The translations under genes and the position numbers were made by a program. Positions 49,601 through 62,231 of a stretch of 64,000 bases of DNA are shown one piece after another. Under the pieces are notes generated by a model. The model had not been told where the DNA came from. It worked only from the letters and a program-made list of their open reading frames with translations, and made no database searches. How positions within the stretch are numbered: position 1 is the first letter of the stretch; every line of letters starts with the position of its first letter. The DNA is from Anisakis pegreffii (taxonomy: Eukaryota; Nematoda; Chromadorea; Rhabditida; Anisakidae). Location of the stretch: contig JAPYMA010000571.1 of NCBI GenBank assembly GCA_035041965.1, positions 124,001-188,000 of the forward strand. Direction: 5' to 3'.

Positions 49601-52600
49601 AACTTGCTGGTGTGGTTGGTGTTATGAATGGCAATGAGTTCTGGCTCATGGAGGACGTAATTTCGATGAATGAGTTTTGTGATGAGAAGGGATGTTGACA
49701 GATGGTCGGTTGGTAATCAAGCGGGCCTCTCTCGGAAATCGATGAGTTCCACAACGATAAAACGATTAATGTAAGGGGTGTGACGTGACGAGGGTAGGCA
49801 GCGTGGTAATATTGCTGCTCTGAAAGCGATTCTCTCGTTGTCGTAGAGATCGATCCAAAATTTTCAGCGAATAACAAGACGGATTAAAGCATGCTGACTC
49901 ACCTTTGAGTTTTTCGAATAAACCGGAAGAAAGGTGAATTTAAAATTGGATTCGTGCTGAATGACAGCTGAATCCTTCACTTAGGCCACAGATCACAAGG
50001 CTTGCGCCTGGTGTCAGTGTGCAAATAAACATCTTATGAGGAACATATGGTAACCATATGTAAATGACGACATGAAAAATTTTGATACGGAGATGGTAAT
50101 TTATTTATCGTTTATTATGTTTTTATCGACTGTATTACGAAAGATATCACAAGATGAGAAGATTCCAAAATCAGAAGGTTATGAAATGTGAGTGCGAGTA
50201 GTGTATGAAAGTTGACAATTCTAAGCTTCGGTTCATCAAAAATCATTATTCTGAGAAAACCACCATCATCTGAAATCAAAACATGGAATTGGTACGACGG
50301 GATTAGCGCACTCTAACAAACAATTTTACTCAGTTCCATGCGACTGAACCGCTTGATAGAATATGACAATGTACATAATTTGTTATTGGTTTTCCGCATT
50401 TCCTTCTCAACAATAGTTGGGGCATTGTATTCGTCGCGTTGTTTTGATTTGTGTAGATCATGCGAATGTCATTATTACTACGCCAGCTGAGCCGTTCAAA
50501 GCAAACACACCAAAAACGTATCATGCTATCAAACATCATAATATCTATTTAGCAGCTGTAACATCATCGATTACACTGAAATATCATGCGTACAATCATA
50601 CACTCAATTTTTAATACATAAAATTCCCACTGAGTCATCAGATTCTCAATAGATCCAATATATCTTTAACTGCTTTTCGAAGAAAATGCATTCCAAATGA
50701 AAGGAAAAAATCCTGAAAGCTTGTTTGAATCGCTAAAAACTTGGTAGGCAGATCACGGACCATCAATAAATCAACACAAAAACGACGAGAACGACTGGTC
50801 GATTGCATATGACAAGGTTGTTGCCCTAAAGAGATCATACAACATCCCACAGGCAGATTGCTGCGCGCTCACTAACGAGAAAACCGCTGACGCTGTAATC
50901 TCAGAGTATCGAGCACTAAACATAATAACTCATCAACACACCAATTCACCACCTGCCAATCAAATCATCTCACTCTTCAGTGTTTTATGGAAGCGATGAA
51001 AATGAGAATCCACGAAGACTGGCATGGGATCAGACGGAATTGTATCGATCAGCGAATTTCCTGCGAGCGTTACGAGTTTTCACAGTTTTCGTTTCTGGAA
51101 TAAACCAAAAGTGACTGTTGAAATTGAAGTAAATATTCGGGAACGTGCCTACGAAATTCGAGTAACCAACCATCCATCCATCCGTGTCACTTCATTTATA
51201 TCCATTATTTTTGCTAATCGTAAGAGCACATCATAAACCAAGCTAACAATATCTATCCTACATCCTCAATGATGTTCATTACCCAACTCTCTGCAATTGC
51301 CCAATTTCTGCTTTCATTCTTTCTCGTCGCTTCTAATTCGCACTCTTCAAGTAAATCTTTCGACGATGTTTACTGGTCTTAATCGCAAGGCTTATTGCCA
51401 AAACATCAACTGATAATAGGATATGAGCTTCTTCTGAGCCATATGACATCTATTCATAATTTCATAATAACCGAATTTGGAATCAAGAATGGGATAAATG
51501 TTTGCTTTAGACGTCTTCAAGAATGAGCTTAACAACCCAAAAGCGCACCAACATCGAACAGACGACACGTCATTGACCCATAAAATTGCTTGTCTATTCC
51601 AGAGAATACGAAGAATCGTTCTTCCAATAAAGATGTATTACACAAACGACGTCTGATTATTCATTCAGCAGCTTGTTAGTGCACCGAATTGCGTGCGTCT
51701 CGATCGTGCCACACACCAACAAATTTCATCTGAACCTCCAAATCCAACGTTCACCGCAATTCCACTGAACATAAATCCCGCTGTTCGTCTCGTTCGTTTC
51801 AGCCATAGGAATTAGCCTCGAAAAACTCATTCAATTTCATTTGGTCATAAATCTCGATTTCTTTTAGTCCCCAATTTATTATCGTATCGAATACACTCAA
51901 GCGAAACGTTCGCAATTTAAGCATTCGCTTTCATTGATCCAATCAACGGTAAAAAGTCAAACAAGCAAAGTCAACTCGCATAGTCAATTCTTTCGCTCTT
52001 CATCTTCGTCAAAGATCCTGCATGTGATAAACAGCAATCTCCATCTGGGAATACGATGCCTCAGTCATCAAACGAGAAGTCGCTGATTACTGATACATCT
52101 TCATGACAAACTGTCAACTGCTGAATCAATGAAAAAAAACCACTCGATTGATCAATAATATAGTCAATAAATCTAGATTTAGCAGCAAGAATATCAGTCA
52201 ATCATATTGGATTTCAAAAGATTTCGGTGAATCATATTGGATTTCAACTCACAACAAAAAGCAAATCTGCCAAATGATACTATCGCCAGCACTGAAAAAC
52301 TAGAATGTTTTTTAATACATCAATGGCATTAACTCTCACGAAGATAGACAATCGTAAGATATCGTTTCCAAGCGACGAATATATTTATTTTGCAAGATAT
52401 TCATCTTCATCGAATTTGCTCATTATAACAAATTTTTCAATCTAACCAGTGGATGATGCTAAAAAATATGAAAAAAAAATAACGCTGATAAGTGCTCGAT
52501 GACGAACGGATGAAAAACAACTGCCACAGAATTGCTCTTTCAATCACTAGCATACGGCTCAAATGGGGAAAATACGTCACAGCGATAAGAGTAGCCATGA

Positions 52601-53427
52601 ATTTTAACACTGGAAAACTTATGTTGTCTAACAAACACACAAATAATTCTCAAGCTTTGAAATGAAAGCAAAAGCAAATTGAATGTAAACAAAACAACCC
52701 CGATGTGAAAAAGAACTGATCACTAGTAAAAATGCGACAATAAATGAGATGGAGTCGTATTAGACGAGTGATCACGATAGCATCCTATTGAATACATTCA
52801 TAAATCACTCATAAACAAATTGATCTAGCCTCATTAGCGATCCCGACTGAAATTTCTCAACTATTTGCGCACAAACCTAATTGTCGAGGATCACTGAATA
52901 CAACAAGTGCAAGATTGGTTTCAATTGCATTCATCAGTATTACTTTGAATGATTGTATCAAAAAGAATACTGACAATTAAATATCACTGATTGTGAGAGG
53001 AGAACCGAACGGTGCACACTGATTCGAAGAAAAATCTGAGGGCAGTCCTTAGAGCAAACACTAAAACTCAACAGTAAACAATTAATGATATCTTTTCGTC
53101 GTTATTCCAACGTATCGAAGGATGAAAAGGAGAATCGAGGATAATAAAAGTGAAAAAGAGATTCACATTGACTGGATGTTTAACAGGGAACAGAAGAAAG
53201 CTAGAGATTGATCGACAATATCTATGGCATTGCAAAGGCAATAACAAATGTACTAAGTTCGTTTAATAAAAAGAAGCATTCAGTGATAAAAACCAGAAAG
53301 TTCAATAGGTGGAGTGCGGATTTGAACGATTCTGAGCACACCATATGCTTTGCGGCAACTCCTTTGTATCTCAAAATTATAGCTAACGAGATGATGACGA
53401 GAATTTATCTTGTTTTTGCAAAACATT

Positions 53428-53501
53428 TGCCGCCAGCAGGGGTCGAACCTGCGACCTTGGGCTTATTAGACCCACGCTCTAACCGACTGAGCTATGGCGG
53501 C
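53428..53501 (-). tRNA. tRNA-Ile (anticodon AAU)
   Basis: A complete 74-nt cloverleaf read on the minus strand, without intron. Acceptor GCCGCCA pairs with TGGCGGC and is followed by discriminator A. The D arm is GCTC/GAGC. The anticodon stem TGGGT/GCCCA encloses loop CTAATAA, anticodon AAU, read as AUU isoleucine with A34 normally edited to inosine. The T arm GCAGG/CCTGC encloses TTCGACC. It is the only assigned gene in a stretch of more than 17 kb. Confidence 0.97.
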
Positions 53502-54838
53502 TACGCCAACTTACTCTCATGAACTAAAACATTAAAGACAGAAATTTCAAGAAAGAAGCAATTAGACGAGATTTTTAACTATCACTTTATCTCAAACAAT
53601 ATCCTTCCTGGATATGATCAATAGCGATTGGAGGAAACAACCCTCTCTCTCCTCCGAAGTTCTATTCGAGCTAATTGTCTTCTCAGATTTGCCCGGAAAC
53701 ATGCGAATTTCTTTTCACCGTTCGATCCAAAAGAGCCTCTAGATTCAGAATACTAAAAATTTTACCCGAATCGGCCTATTGCTGTATGAACGTATTGATT
53801 GCTCTATAGTGATCAATTTGTATGAATGAGCGCGACTGCGCTATTCAATAGAGACTATCTCCAGAAAATGGCTATGTCTGCTCAAAATAACAAATTCGCT
53901 CGACAAAATATATATTTTTCCAAATAAGGAGGTCCAGTTGGATCGACTGATGCAAAATTTGAATCACTCAGTCTATCTAGTAAGATAGACTAAGCGTGTG
54001 CGATTAAAATTCGTCCCACTTCATTCCGCCATAAGTCTCATTTACATCATCTTGACTGCCACTGTTTTTTCTCTACCATTCATTTTCTACTCACTGAAGC
54101 TGTCATCGTAATTATTCCCTATAATTGCATCTAAAGAAATTCCAATATAAACGGCTTCATAAATTTAGCTCTTCATCATATTCTCGAGCGCACAAAAAAG
54201 CTCATCGAAAATTGTGCAAATTACGCGCAGCTGGACTTGATGTCAAAAAATGATCATAAATGTTCTTTACCAGTTAATCCGAAACGTTTCCAACTCAAAG
54301 GAACGATAAATATTTATTGGTAGCAGTTCATTATATTAGATAATTAAACTTTCATAAATTATCACAAATCATTCACTGATTCAGACAAGATCTGTTGCGA
54401 GAGACCAAACGATTATATGACTTACATATGATCACTTCAAAGAGGAACCAAATTAACAATATCGGCGCCTTTTTAAGATCAAAGGATCAGTGAATACTTC
54501 AAAATTATTGCGAAGAAATTTGCACCGTCATTTTTCTGATTGGCATATTTCTGTCCGTTTCGATCAAATGAACGATAATGTTCAATATAAATCAAACGAA
54601 AGTAAGAATGACGATGACAATGTAAGCAGACGATAATCGCACGAATAACGATAGCTTCCAAAACATTATTACAACTAAATACACACACAAACTACCACAT
54701 CAGAGTGAATGAATGAAAAACGAAAAAGTGATGTAAACCACAAGATTGATAGAATATCATGAGCGCAAGAAACAGTTCGATTCAAAGAGCGTTGATTCTT
54801 CCGTCTTGCGACGAGGCGATTCTTAAAGGAATCGGCAT
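53502..54838. other. Intergenic region, GHITM 3' flank
   Basis: AT-rich sequence between the tRNA-Ile gene and the stop of the GHITM gene. It should include the GHITM 3' UTR. The open frame at 54675-54935 (-) overlaps the last GHITM exon in a different frame and is not real. Nothing else is recognised. Confidence 0.4.
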
Positions 54839-56939
54839 TCACCTTCGTCTTCGATTGCCACCCATTCCTCCCATTATCATTGCCAATCGAATGAAAATAT
54901 TCAACACATCCAAATAAATGGACATCTGACTGCAATCAAACAAACCATTAGGAGTTGATGTCAGTTTGCCTTTCTGCTAATGAATATTTGAAAACATTGC
55001 TTGTTGAAAGAAAATAATGTATTTGATGATGGTTTCAAAGGTTTACAAACCCCATGAATAAATTGATCGCTAAAACATACGCATTGATAGGATCGTAACG
55101 TTTCAAATACGGCTGCATATCCATATCTTGTACACCATATCCGTAATTGCCGTATGAATACGATGCCGGCGATGAAGGTCGATTATGAACCGGATAACTT
55201 TCAGCCAACTTCACCACTCGTTGGGTATCGTGCAACAAGAACATTGAAAACAGTATCAAGCCACCATAGACCACTATTGATGCCAGTCCTTAAAAGTGAA
55301 TATTTCATTAGATTTCCACCAATTCGAAACCGAAATAAACACAAAATACAATTCACAATATATACAAAAAAACGCACTAACCAGCTCCAAGAGCACTTCC
55401 GGGTGGCAAAAAGAATGTACCAATATTCGCGACGAATACCACACCTAGACCCATTGCTAACGGGCCAGTCATCATGAGGAATTTCTCAGATGGTGCTGAG
55501 ATGGCCGTGAATGATAAACCTAAAACATCATGATGATGTTCTTCCGTAAAACCATGCCCCGATGCAATCCAAACCGAAAATCTTTCAAAATACAACAATG
55601 AAAACTGAAACCCAATGCTTTAATACGCACTCGTACTAAACAATTGGATCATAACAATTTTTGAAATCAGTTGGAAATGATGTTAGATTCTGTAATCGAA
55701 ATTTGCTAAAATAATTTCCAAGGCGACTGAACCTGCAACAATTCCAGCCGTATACCAGGCTGCTCGAATAAGCACCGGTCCTCCAAGGAAACACAACGGT
55801 GCAAGCATGGCACCAAACAGTCCCGCGTGTGTCAACCATGCTGCATGCTTCAACACTGTGTTATCGTAACTGATTGCCTGTGTTATCATTCCCGATCCAA
55901 CGATTACGGCCAACGTTGCGAATGTTGTCTGAATTTTACAAATAGCCATTTCATCAAATTCTGACGAGATTTATGGAAGCGCTGATCACTGATAGTGACA
56001 GCATCAGATGCGTTCTAATTATTTACAACAATGAAGAGCAGACACGACACCAACAAAAGCATACCACAAGACTTCCACTTGACATCAAACGCATAATCGT
56101 ATACGATCGGGACGCCGCGACCCCTGAGGCTGCCGTTACGGCCAAGGATGCAGCCAAGTAACCGTACGTAGATTTTAGTCGATCACGAACATGTTGAGGC
56201 CAAAGACTATAAACATTCCAAGATTATTAAAGTACTAAATAATGAAAATGAAAACATAACCTTTCCTCTACTCAAATCACTATCAATATCGAAAACAAAC
56301 TCAACGAAATGAACGAATAATAAATGAGATGTCAAAGAACTAACGCAGATTGACTCATGATACTTGCTTCCTTCGATAAACCCAACCCATAATAACACAA
56401 CATTCCTATTCCCAACGCGGATGCACCAGCAACTGCGTAAGTACCATAGATGAATGCTGAAATGAAAAATTCACACCAATGATAATTACATAATTTCATA
56501 GGAGTTATGAGATTATGACTGATGATGATTATTCTCTGCCGAGCAGTTCATCTCATCGGCATCAACTTACGTTTGCCTGTGGTCGGTCCAAGTAATTTTT
56601 CACGCAATGTTGGCCCAACTTTTTCACGAACGGCAAAACCCTGAAATATGCAAAACATCGTTCATTCGCGCGGAAACATCATCAAGACTACTCTCAAAAA
56701 TTTCCTTTTCGCGAACAACAGATACTGAGAGTTTATAAAATCTCCTCATCACGTTCAGTACATTATACCAAACAATATAAAATGAATATATTAAACGAAA
56801 TCATTGCCTGTTGCGCATAACGACCTCCGATTCCTCGTGCAGCATTCGCTGATGTTTTCGAGAACTGCCGGATAGTTGGAAGAATAAGAGCACGAAAGTG
56901 GCTCGACTGAGTGTAAAGACCTGACAACCTTGATAGCAT
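54839..56939 (-). CDS. GHITM: Growth hormone-inducible transmembrane protein (TMBIM5), mitochondrial
   Basis: Eight exons in consistent phase: 56808-56939, 56571-56640, 56345-56456, 56065-56206, 55733-55928, 55382-55519, 55081-55288 and 54839-54929; 362 residues (human 345). The N-terminus is Arg/Ser-rich without acids, a mitochondrial presequence. Multiple membrane helices follow. Conserved blocks include 'GMLCYYGLGLS', 'GPVLIRAAWYTAGIV', 'APSEKFLMMTGPLAMGLG', 'LFSMFLLHDTQRVVK' and 'YDPINAQMSIYLDVLNIF', with a basic tail 'GGNRRRR'. GHITM is an inner-membrane Bax-inhibitor-1 relative tied to cristae structure and Ca2+/H+ exchange. Relative to human there is an insertion after 'VKLAESYP' (Tyr/Ser/Gly-rich). 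The first intron appears to use a GC donor (CAG|gcaatg). The start at 56939 follows a tttgcag acceptor-like site by 12 bases; ATG 56978 lies upstream of that site. Confidence 0.94.
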
Positions 56940-57225
56940 GCTCACGATTCGCTGCAAACACAACTTGACTGATGTCAATAAATGCTATCAAACAAATGGC
57001 TCTCGGTAAGGACGCATTCATCAAACACTAAACAAATCCTATTTTGGAAATCGACTAAATCCAGAAACCACGTGACACTACCGACGCATAATGATACAAA
57101 ACCTAGTGGCAGTCAGAATTCTTTCGGTATTCACGTATGCCCATGAAAACCGTAATAGAAACTGTGCACTGCTTATTAAATTATCCAATACTGGAGTTCA
57201 CTTTTCTGTTTGAGTCAGAAATATG

Positions 57226-57376
57226 GGTAATGTTGTATTTCAGGTTGGTAAAATCACAACGGCACGTTTCGTTCGTTCGAACGTTTCTTGCCGTGTTCTA
57301 ACCAAGTGTACACATTCAGTTGCGAATGTGAACAAAATGCCGTCACGATTTTACCAACCTCAGATATAACATTACC
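57226..57376. mobile_element. MITE-like element with 39-bp terminal inverted repeats
   Basis: The left arm 57226-57264 begins GGTAATGTTGTATTTCAGG, and the right arm 57338-57376 ends CCTCAGATATAACATTACC. The arms match at 33 of 39 positions in inverted orientation, with an unbroken core AGGTTGGTAAAATC. The interior has its own hairpin CACATTC-AGTTGC-GAATGTG and a CGTTCGAACG palindrome. There is no coding capacity. Flanks AAATAT and AAATGT may be a decayed target duplication. Size and structure fit a nonautonomous DNA transposon, but the family is unknown and no second copy is in the window. Confidence 0.65.
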
Positions 57377-57485
57377 TAAATGTAAATCTGTCAACAATTC
57401 GAATACGAAACTTCCAATGACGGATAACAGCGAGTGTAAAATCGGAGAGGAAACGTCGTAAACAACCCCTGGATATGCTGTCGGT

Positions 57486-57504
57486 CACACACACACACAC
57501 ACAC
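57486..57504. repeat. (CA)n microsatellite
   Basis: About nine uninterrupted CA units in the interval between the GHITM and BOLA1-like genes. Confidence 0.9.
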
Positions 57505-58411
57505 CAGTGAAATACGTCAACAGCACTTCATAAGACTGACAACCTACCGTTAACAATTAAGCTTAAACATAATAAATAGTGTTTGAAAGGAAAATTCCCG
57601 AACGCCGGCTGTAACGATCGATCAGCTGATCTGGTGAGAAAAGTTGCATCATTCATTGCGATTATGAAATTTTCAGTGATCATCGATCAAAATGCAAAGT
57701 TCTTTGGCAATCGAACGTTACTTGAGTTCGTACCTAGCCACACCTTGCAGCTTAGTTTTAGAAATATATCTAATTGTAAGCATCGTCGGGCATGTGAAGA
57801 GATCTAATATATCTATCAAGTTTCGGAAACACTTCTGAGCTGTAGCAGACCATGAAGGAATTGTGAAAATACTTGCAACAGGAAATCGCCATCTTCATTC
57901 CAGTTTGCAAATCGAAATTAGAAACTTTTCATGCGTCGAACAGGCTTGATTTCATTTATCCAATTACATTTTCAACTGATTCGAATACTACAAGATAAAT
58001 CTTTGATCACAAGATAGATTTTTGGCCATTCCAGTTACCGAGTTTACTTTACGACAACAAGTCCTTTGGTGATTTATCTTTATTTTGATTTCACGTCGTC
58101 CTCTCAATGAACATTTTTATATAAAAATTAAAAAACCTATCAGAATTAAATCTTTCGTGATGTAGGCTGATTAAATATCCATAGGTGCATAACAAATTTA
58201 TCAATCGCTAACAATTTTGTATAAAAACAACACGATACAATACTAACAATAAGTGTATAGTACAATGCAGTAAAATTGGTAAGATTTGTAATTCTAGTTG
58301 TGAACTATCCGTGAAAGGAAAAAATCATTGTCCACAAGTTTGGAGTACACCAAATTTGTAACTGATTACATTTCTGGTAACAATCGATGGGGTAGGAGGT
58401 ATTCGGCGGCA

Positions 58412-59328
58412 TTAGTTGTTGCGGGTACCATGTTTTCCTTTTTCACACTTTGGCGATTCAGTTGGCTGTTGATCTTCGAATTTCGATGATGGATACGCAT
58501 CGATCCTCAGTGCGTGTACTGGACCAGCCAGCTCCTCGGCTAGGCATTTGTTGACCATTCGATGCATCTTAATTACCGTAAAACAATTCTTCATTAATAT
58601 CTGAGAGTGATTTAATTGCTTTTGAATGGTGCCAAATAAATTCAATAACTGATATAATAATAAAAACTAAAATAAGGTTGACATTGAAGGAATGTGGGCA
58701 TAGATATACCTCAACAGTACGTAATCCTTCAAAACGATTCGATGCAATCTGAACACAAAAATGTCGCTCGGCATCCTTTCGCCCAGCATGCAAAGGGCTT
58801 TCACAAATAACCTCCAGATGAGTTGGCTGCAAATAACATCCGAAATGAACGAAAATCAAATGGAGTGTGTTGTTGGGACATTAAAGAAAATATCTGGTTA
58901 CTTGCTGTTCGGACACTGATTGTGAGCAGTTGGTTTGCTGATCGCTTTTAGCAATCGGTAAAATATTTACCGTTGCTACAATTATTTACTGGATGGTATT
59001 CGGCTATGTTTGATTACATAAATTATTTATGGTAATGGGTATTCATTACTGGTTGCTTGTGAATGCTGTTGATCTATTCGTTTTCACCAATAGTAATCGT
59101 TTTTATCACTGATCCCGAAAGACTATCACTGATTCAGGGTTGTTTTAAACAGCTACTCTGAGCGATCATTTGACGCATTTGATAAGCGAAGTGCAACACC
59201 TCGAAATGCTCGACCAATTTTTGTCGTATTCTCGATTGAACTGGACCTTCAGCGGGTTTTGTTGACGACAGACATCGAACGACGAGAGGCGAACGCAGAG
59301 ATGAGGATAAAAGTGACAGGGCACGCAT
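58412..59328 (-). CDS. BOLA1: BolA-family protein, BOLA1-like
   Basis: Three exons in phase 0: 59200-59328, 58710-58826 and 58412-58567; 133 residues. Residues 1-25 are Leu/Ser/Arg-rich and look like a mitochondrial presequence. The BolA fold follows: 'GPVQSRIRQKLVEHFE', 'PTHLEVICESPLHAGRK', 'ERHFCVQIASNRFEGL', then the helix 'VNKCLAEELAGPVHALRI'. The last block is nearly a BolA signature. BOLA1 pairs with monothiol glutaredoxin GLRX5 in mitochondrial iron-sulfur handling; C51 and the His residues are candidate cluster ligands by analogy. The tail after 'KFEDQQPTES' is Lys/Glu-rich. An acceptor-like atccag lies two bases before the ATG. The presequence favours BOLA1, although BOLA3 is not fully excluded. 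Confidence 0.92.
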
Positions 59329-60543
59329 TGCTGGATGAACTAAACAATTTCAGTTCATTAAATTCAATCAAGCGGGCATATTTATTTGATGCATTATTGA
59401 CTGTATCAAAAAATCGAACTTTTAAGCATTCATGAAGAACGCATAGACAATTGATTCAACCGAATCACCGATTTTAAAATCACATCCGGCATTTTGCACA
59501 TACATAGTCCAACATGCTCCATATACAATTTGACTAACACATATATGGAATGTTTAATTGGATGAGTTCGAGAAAAGGTCTGCTCGCTTGCTGAATGATT
59601 ACTGCGATGAAAATCTCGAGGGTTATGCAGGTATTTAAAAAACAAGGTAGAGATCATCACTGGAAAGTTACTCGTAATAAAAGGCTTTTTAGAACAATGG
59701 TTTTGTTTGAGAACAGTTTATTCATACAGCTGACAATGAGAGTGAAATTAAAATTTGGAATGTCACGATAACGCGATCACAATGGTTTCGAGTGTTCACA
59801 TCGAAATAAGCAAATGGCAGATGTTAATTACTAGACACTGCAAACAATAAGGCAAGAGACAAGAAACGAGACGAAACTGAACAAAAGTAGCATCGCTCAT
59901 TAAATGGCATTCAGGATCTCCACATACCGAATTTTTACCGCTTATACAATAACATAATGCATTGAAAAATAACAATGAACATTCGATATGCTTAAAATCA
60001 TATTTCATTAGATGACTTTAAAAGAAGTTAATACAATATCAAGAAAGATTAAAAAGCTGTAAGAAATTCATAAAGAAGTTAACGTCATATTCCGTTCTTC
60101 TCTATTGTATAGAATTCAACAAAGTTTCAATACCGTTCCTCTTCAATACGGTATTCACCCACTCCACAGTTCGTTTGTTTCAAATTTTCATCTCAGCGAA
60201 TCATTAAAAGCAGTGAGTGAATCACATCACCTGAAATGATCAACTTTCAAATGCTGCTTTACCATCTGTAGGTGTACCTACAATCATTTAATAAAAAAAC
60301 TGAAACGAATCTATGAACTGCTATACACACCTTAGCGATTCTGAATGTAACTAGATCACTCAGTCATCTATTAATAGCTGTTTCAAATTTCTTTGGCTAA
60401 TCTGTTTTGATAGAGGAGATTAGGCAAGAAATAAGCAAAAATGCGATGAAAAATGTCACTCCAAAATGTGACCTATGAGACATCAGTACCAATGAAAATT
60501 CAAAATATCCAATAACCTTTTCAATCAGATAATCCTCCAGCCA
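59329..60543. other. Intergenic region between BOLA1-like and PTPS genes
   Basis: About 1.2 kb of AT-rich sequence with the BOLA1-like promoter or trans-splice region and the PTPS 3' UTR. Open frames at 59430-59660 and 59796-60008 have no supporting features. Confidence 0.4.
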
Positions 60544-61040
60544 TCAAGAACCATAGTAAGAGAATCGATTCTTTGACGTTTCATGGACAGTACATCGATA
60601 CAACAGCTTCGGATCCTTCATACGTTTCCTCAGTTCGTTCCATAAGAACACAGTCAAATTTTCAGTTGTGCTCACCGTTTGGGTGCTTTTGAAATACTCG
60701 ACATCGAGATCAAGATTTTTATGATCCACTAATTCTAACACATCGGCCATCTCCTTTTTCAGATCGCTTAGATTATAAACCTGCAAACGAGCAAACGAAT
60801 AGGCTTATCCATAATATAACAATGAAAAACGATACAGAATTAACTCAAATAAACAACACCCACCATTCCATTAATTGGATCGACCTGTCCACGCAACGTA
60901 ACTTCCCATGAATAGTTATGTCCATGTCCATTCAAATTATTACACTTTCCGTAAAGTTTCTCATTTTGTTCATCTGATAGCTGGGTACTGTTCAAACGAT
61001 GCGATGCAGAGAAGGATTCAGTTCGAGTTAGATCAATCAT
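60544..61040 (-). CDS. PTS: 6-pyruvoyl-tetrahydropterin synthase
   Basis: Two exons in phase 0: 60864-61040 and 60544-60780; 137 residues (human 145). The enzyme converts 7,8-dihydroneopterin triphosphate to 6-pyruvoyl-tetrahydropterin, the second step of tetrahydrobiopterin synthesis. Zinc ligands H14, H39 and H41 are present in 'SFSASHRL' and 'NGHGHNY'. The catalytic Cys is C33 in 'YGKCNN', the Asp-His pair is D78-H79 in 'DHKNLD', and 'STTENL' and 'HET' near the C-terminus complete the pterin site. It should act as a cytosolic hexamer. The start is the first ATG in frame after a tttcag acceptor-like site 40 bases upstream; codons before it continue open but begin with GTG. Confidence 0.96.
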
Positions 61041-62231
61041 TGTATATGACCACTCCTGCACTTATATCGGTAGCAGTGCTGAAATAAATCTATCAAATCA
61101 ATCTTAACGAGGTTGTTCTTTCGAGTCTAGGAAATACGATTGAAAGTAAATGAATATATCATAAGTGCATAGGAATGCACCTGATATGAAATGAAACGTA
61201 AATCTGCAATAAACGTCAGAAGTAACAATCATAAAATCATATCTGAAATATTCAACTACGATTCTACAAAAATATTCATTTTGAGCCGTCAACTTATTTA
61301 AATATGTACGGAGAGACGTCAGAAGTAACATGAATTGATTTCATAGAAACTCCCTAAAAGTGAGCATCTGATGTCGAATACCTGAACAAGTGGATAAAGA
61401 TAATCTGGATTTTGTAAATACAACTTTGTTAGTGGATGAGACGCATAGAAAATTACTGCGGATTCTTTTCGAAAATTTATTCACTGCGGTCATCACAATT
61501 CTTACGTACCACGAACTGACTGCAATAAGCGATTGCAGTCATAACAACAATAAAGTGACATCTTCACCAAACAAAGGCCACTTGTATAACGTAACTGAAC
61601 AACAATCTGTATAGATGGCCAGCTCTGGGCTTGACTGCAAAATGGCAATTCATATTTTTTTGATTTATTCTTGATCTTGCCTCAATCTAAATCCAAATTT
61701 CCCCATCTACGACTGAGTTTCTTAGGAGAATTTCAATTTTCATCTCAATCGAGCACCGTTTCGGTTCATCCAAATTGCACTCGGATATTCGAAGTCTCTC
61801 AAACCGAATAAGACTATAAAATGGCATGATTGTTCCCTAGCATTTCAAAACGAGAACAGAGAAACAAGATGTAAAAAAGAATTTTCCAAATCACAAGTAA
61901 TTACATAAACGTCCCAAAAAATGATTTTCCTCAACAAGTACAAATAACAACAATCACAATAAAACAATTTTTTCTTCGAATGCAAAACTATAATTTTCTT
62001 CAAAAATAATCACAATAAACTACAAAAAACAACATTACTAATAGACTAACAATATGCATCTCAATAGCGGAATACTTAAAATAGCAACAAAATCAATAGG
62101 ACCCTTAAAGAAATGTTGACAAGCAACATAAAAACGACAAATTCCAATCGATGCATTGATCAATTTTAAAAAAATCGCTTTTCATTGTCAGATACATAGA
62201 AAGAAGCAGAAGAATTGATGCTGAGGATTGT
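61041..62231. other. Intergenic region between PTPS and listerin genes
   Basis: AT-rich sequence without supported genes. Open frames at 61104-61331 (-) and 61390-61614 (+) show no domain. It includes the presumptive listerin 3' UTR. Confidence 0.4.

Larger units (their letters stand above)
36767..53427. other. Long stretch without a recognised protein gene
   Basis: About 16.7 kb of AT-rich sequence. Open frames are short, occur on both strands, and lack domains or paired splice signals. Local structures seen are a perfect 10-bp inverted repeat at 38410-38438, a degenerate tandem repeat at 43308-43540, a leucine-run frame with signal-peptide look at 46490-46681 (-), short tandem duplications at 47050-47190, and an ATGATCTGA-rich patch at 49138-49190. 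It may be intergenic, or it may hold long introns or upstream exons of the large repeat-protein gene, whose first recognised exon starts right after an acceptor. Confidence 0.5.
56940..58411. other. Intergenic region between GHITM and BOLA1-like genes
   Basis: Contains the 151-bp inverted-repeat element at 57226-57376, a (CA)n run at 57486-57504, and a GATCAGCTGATC palindrome near 57619. The plus-strand open frame at 57583-57807 lacks support. It should also include the GHITM promoter and the BOLA1-like 3' UTR. Confidence 0.5.

Noticed and set aside
49452..49877. 141-codon minus-strand open frame
   Set aside because: Ser/Thr/Pro-rich but without motif, and a change in composition halfway suggests chance. 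Kept in mind as a possible unplaced exon only.
53208..53522. 104-codon plus-strand open frame
   Set aside because: Its end runs through the tRNA-Ile gene on the other strand; the apparent protein is an artefact of the conserved tRNA sequence.
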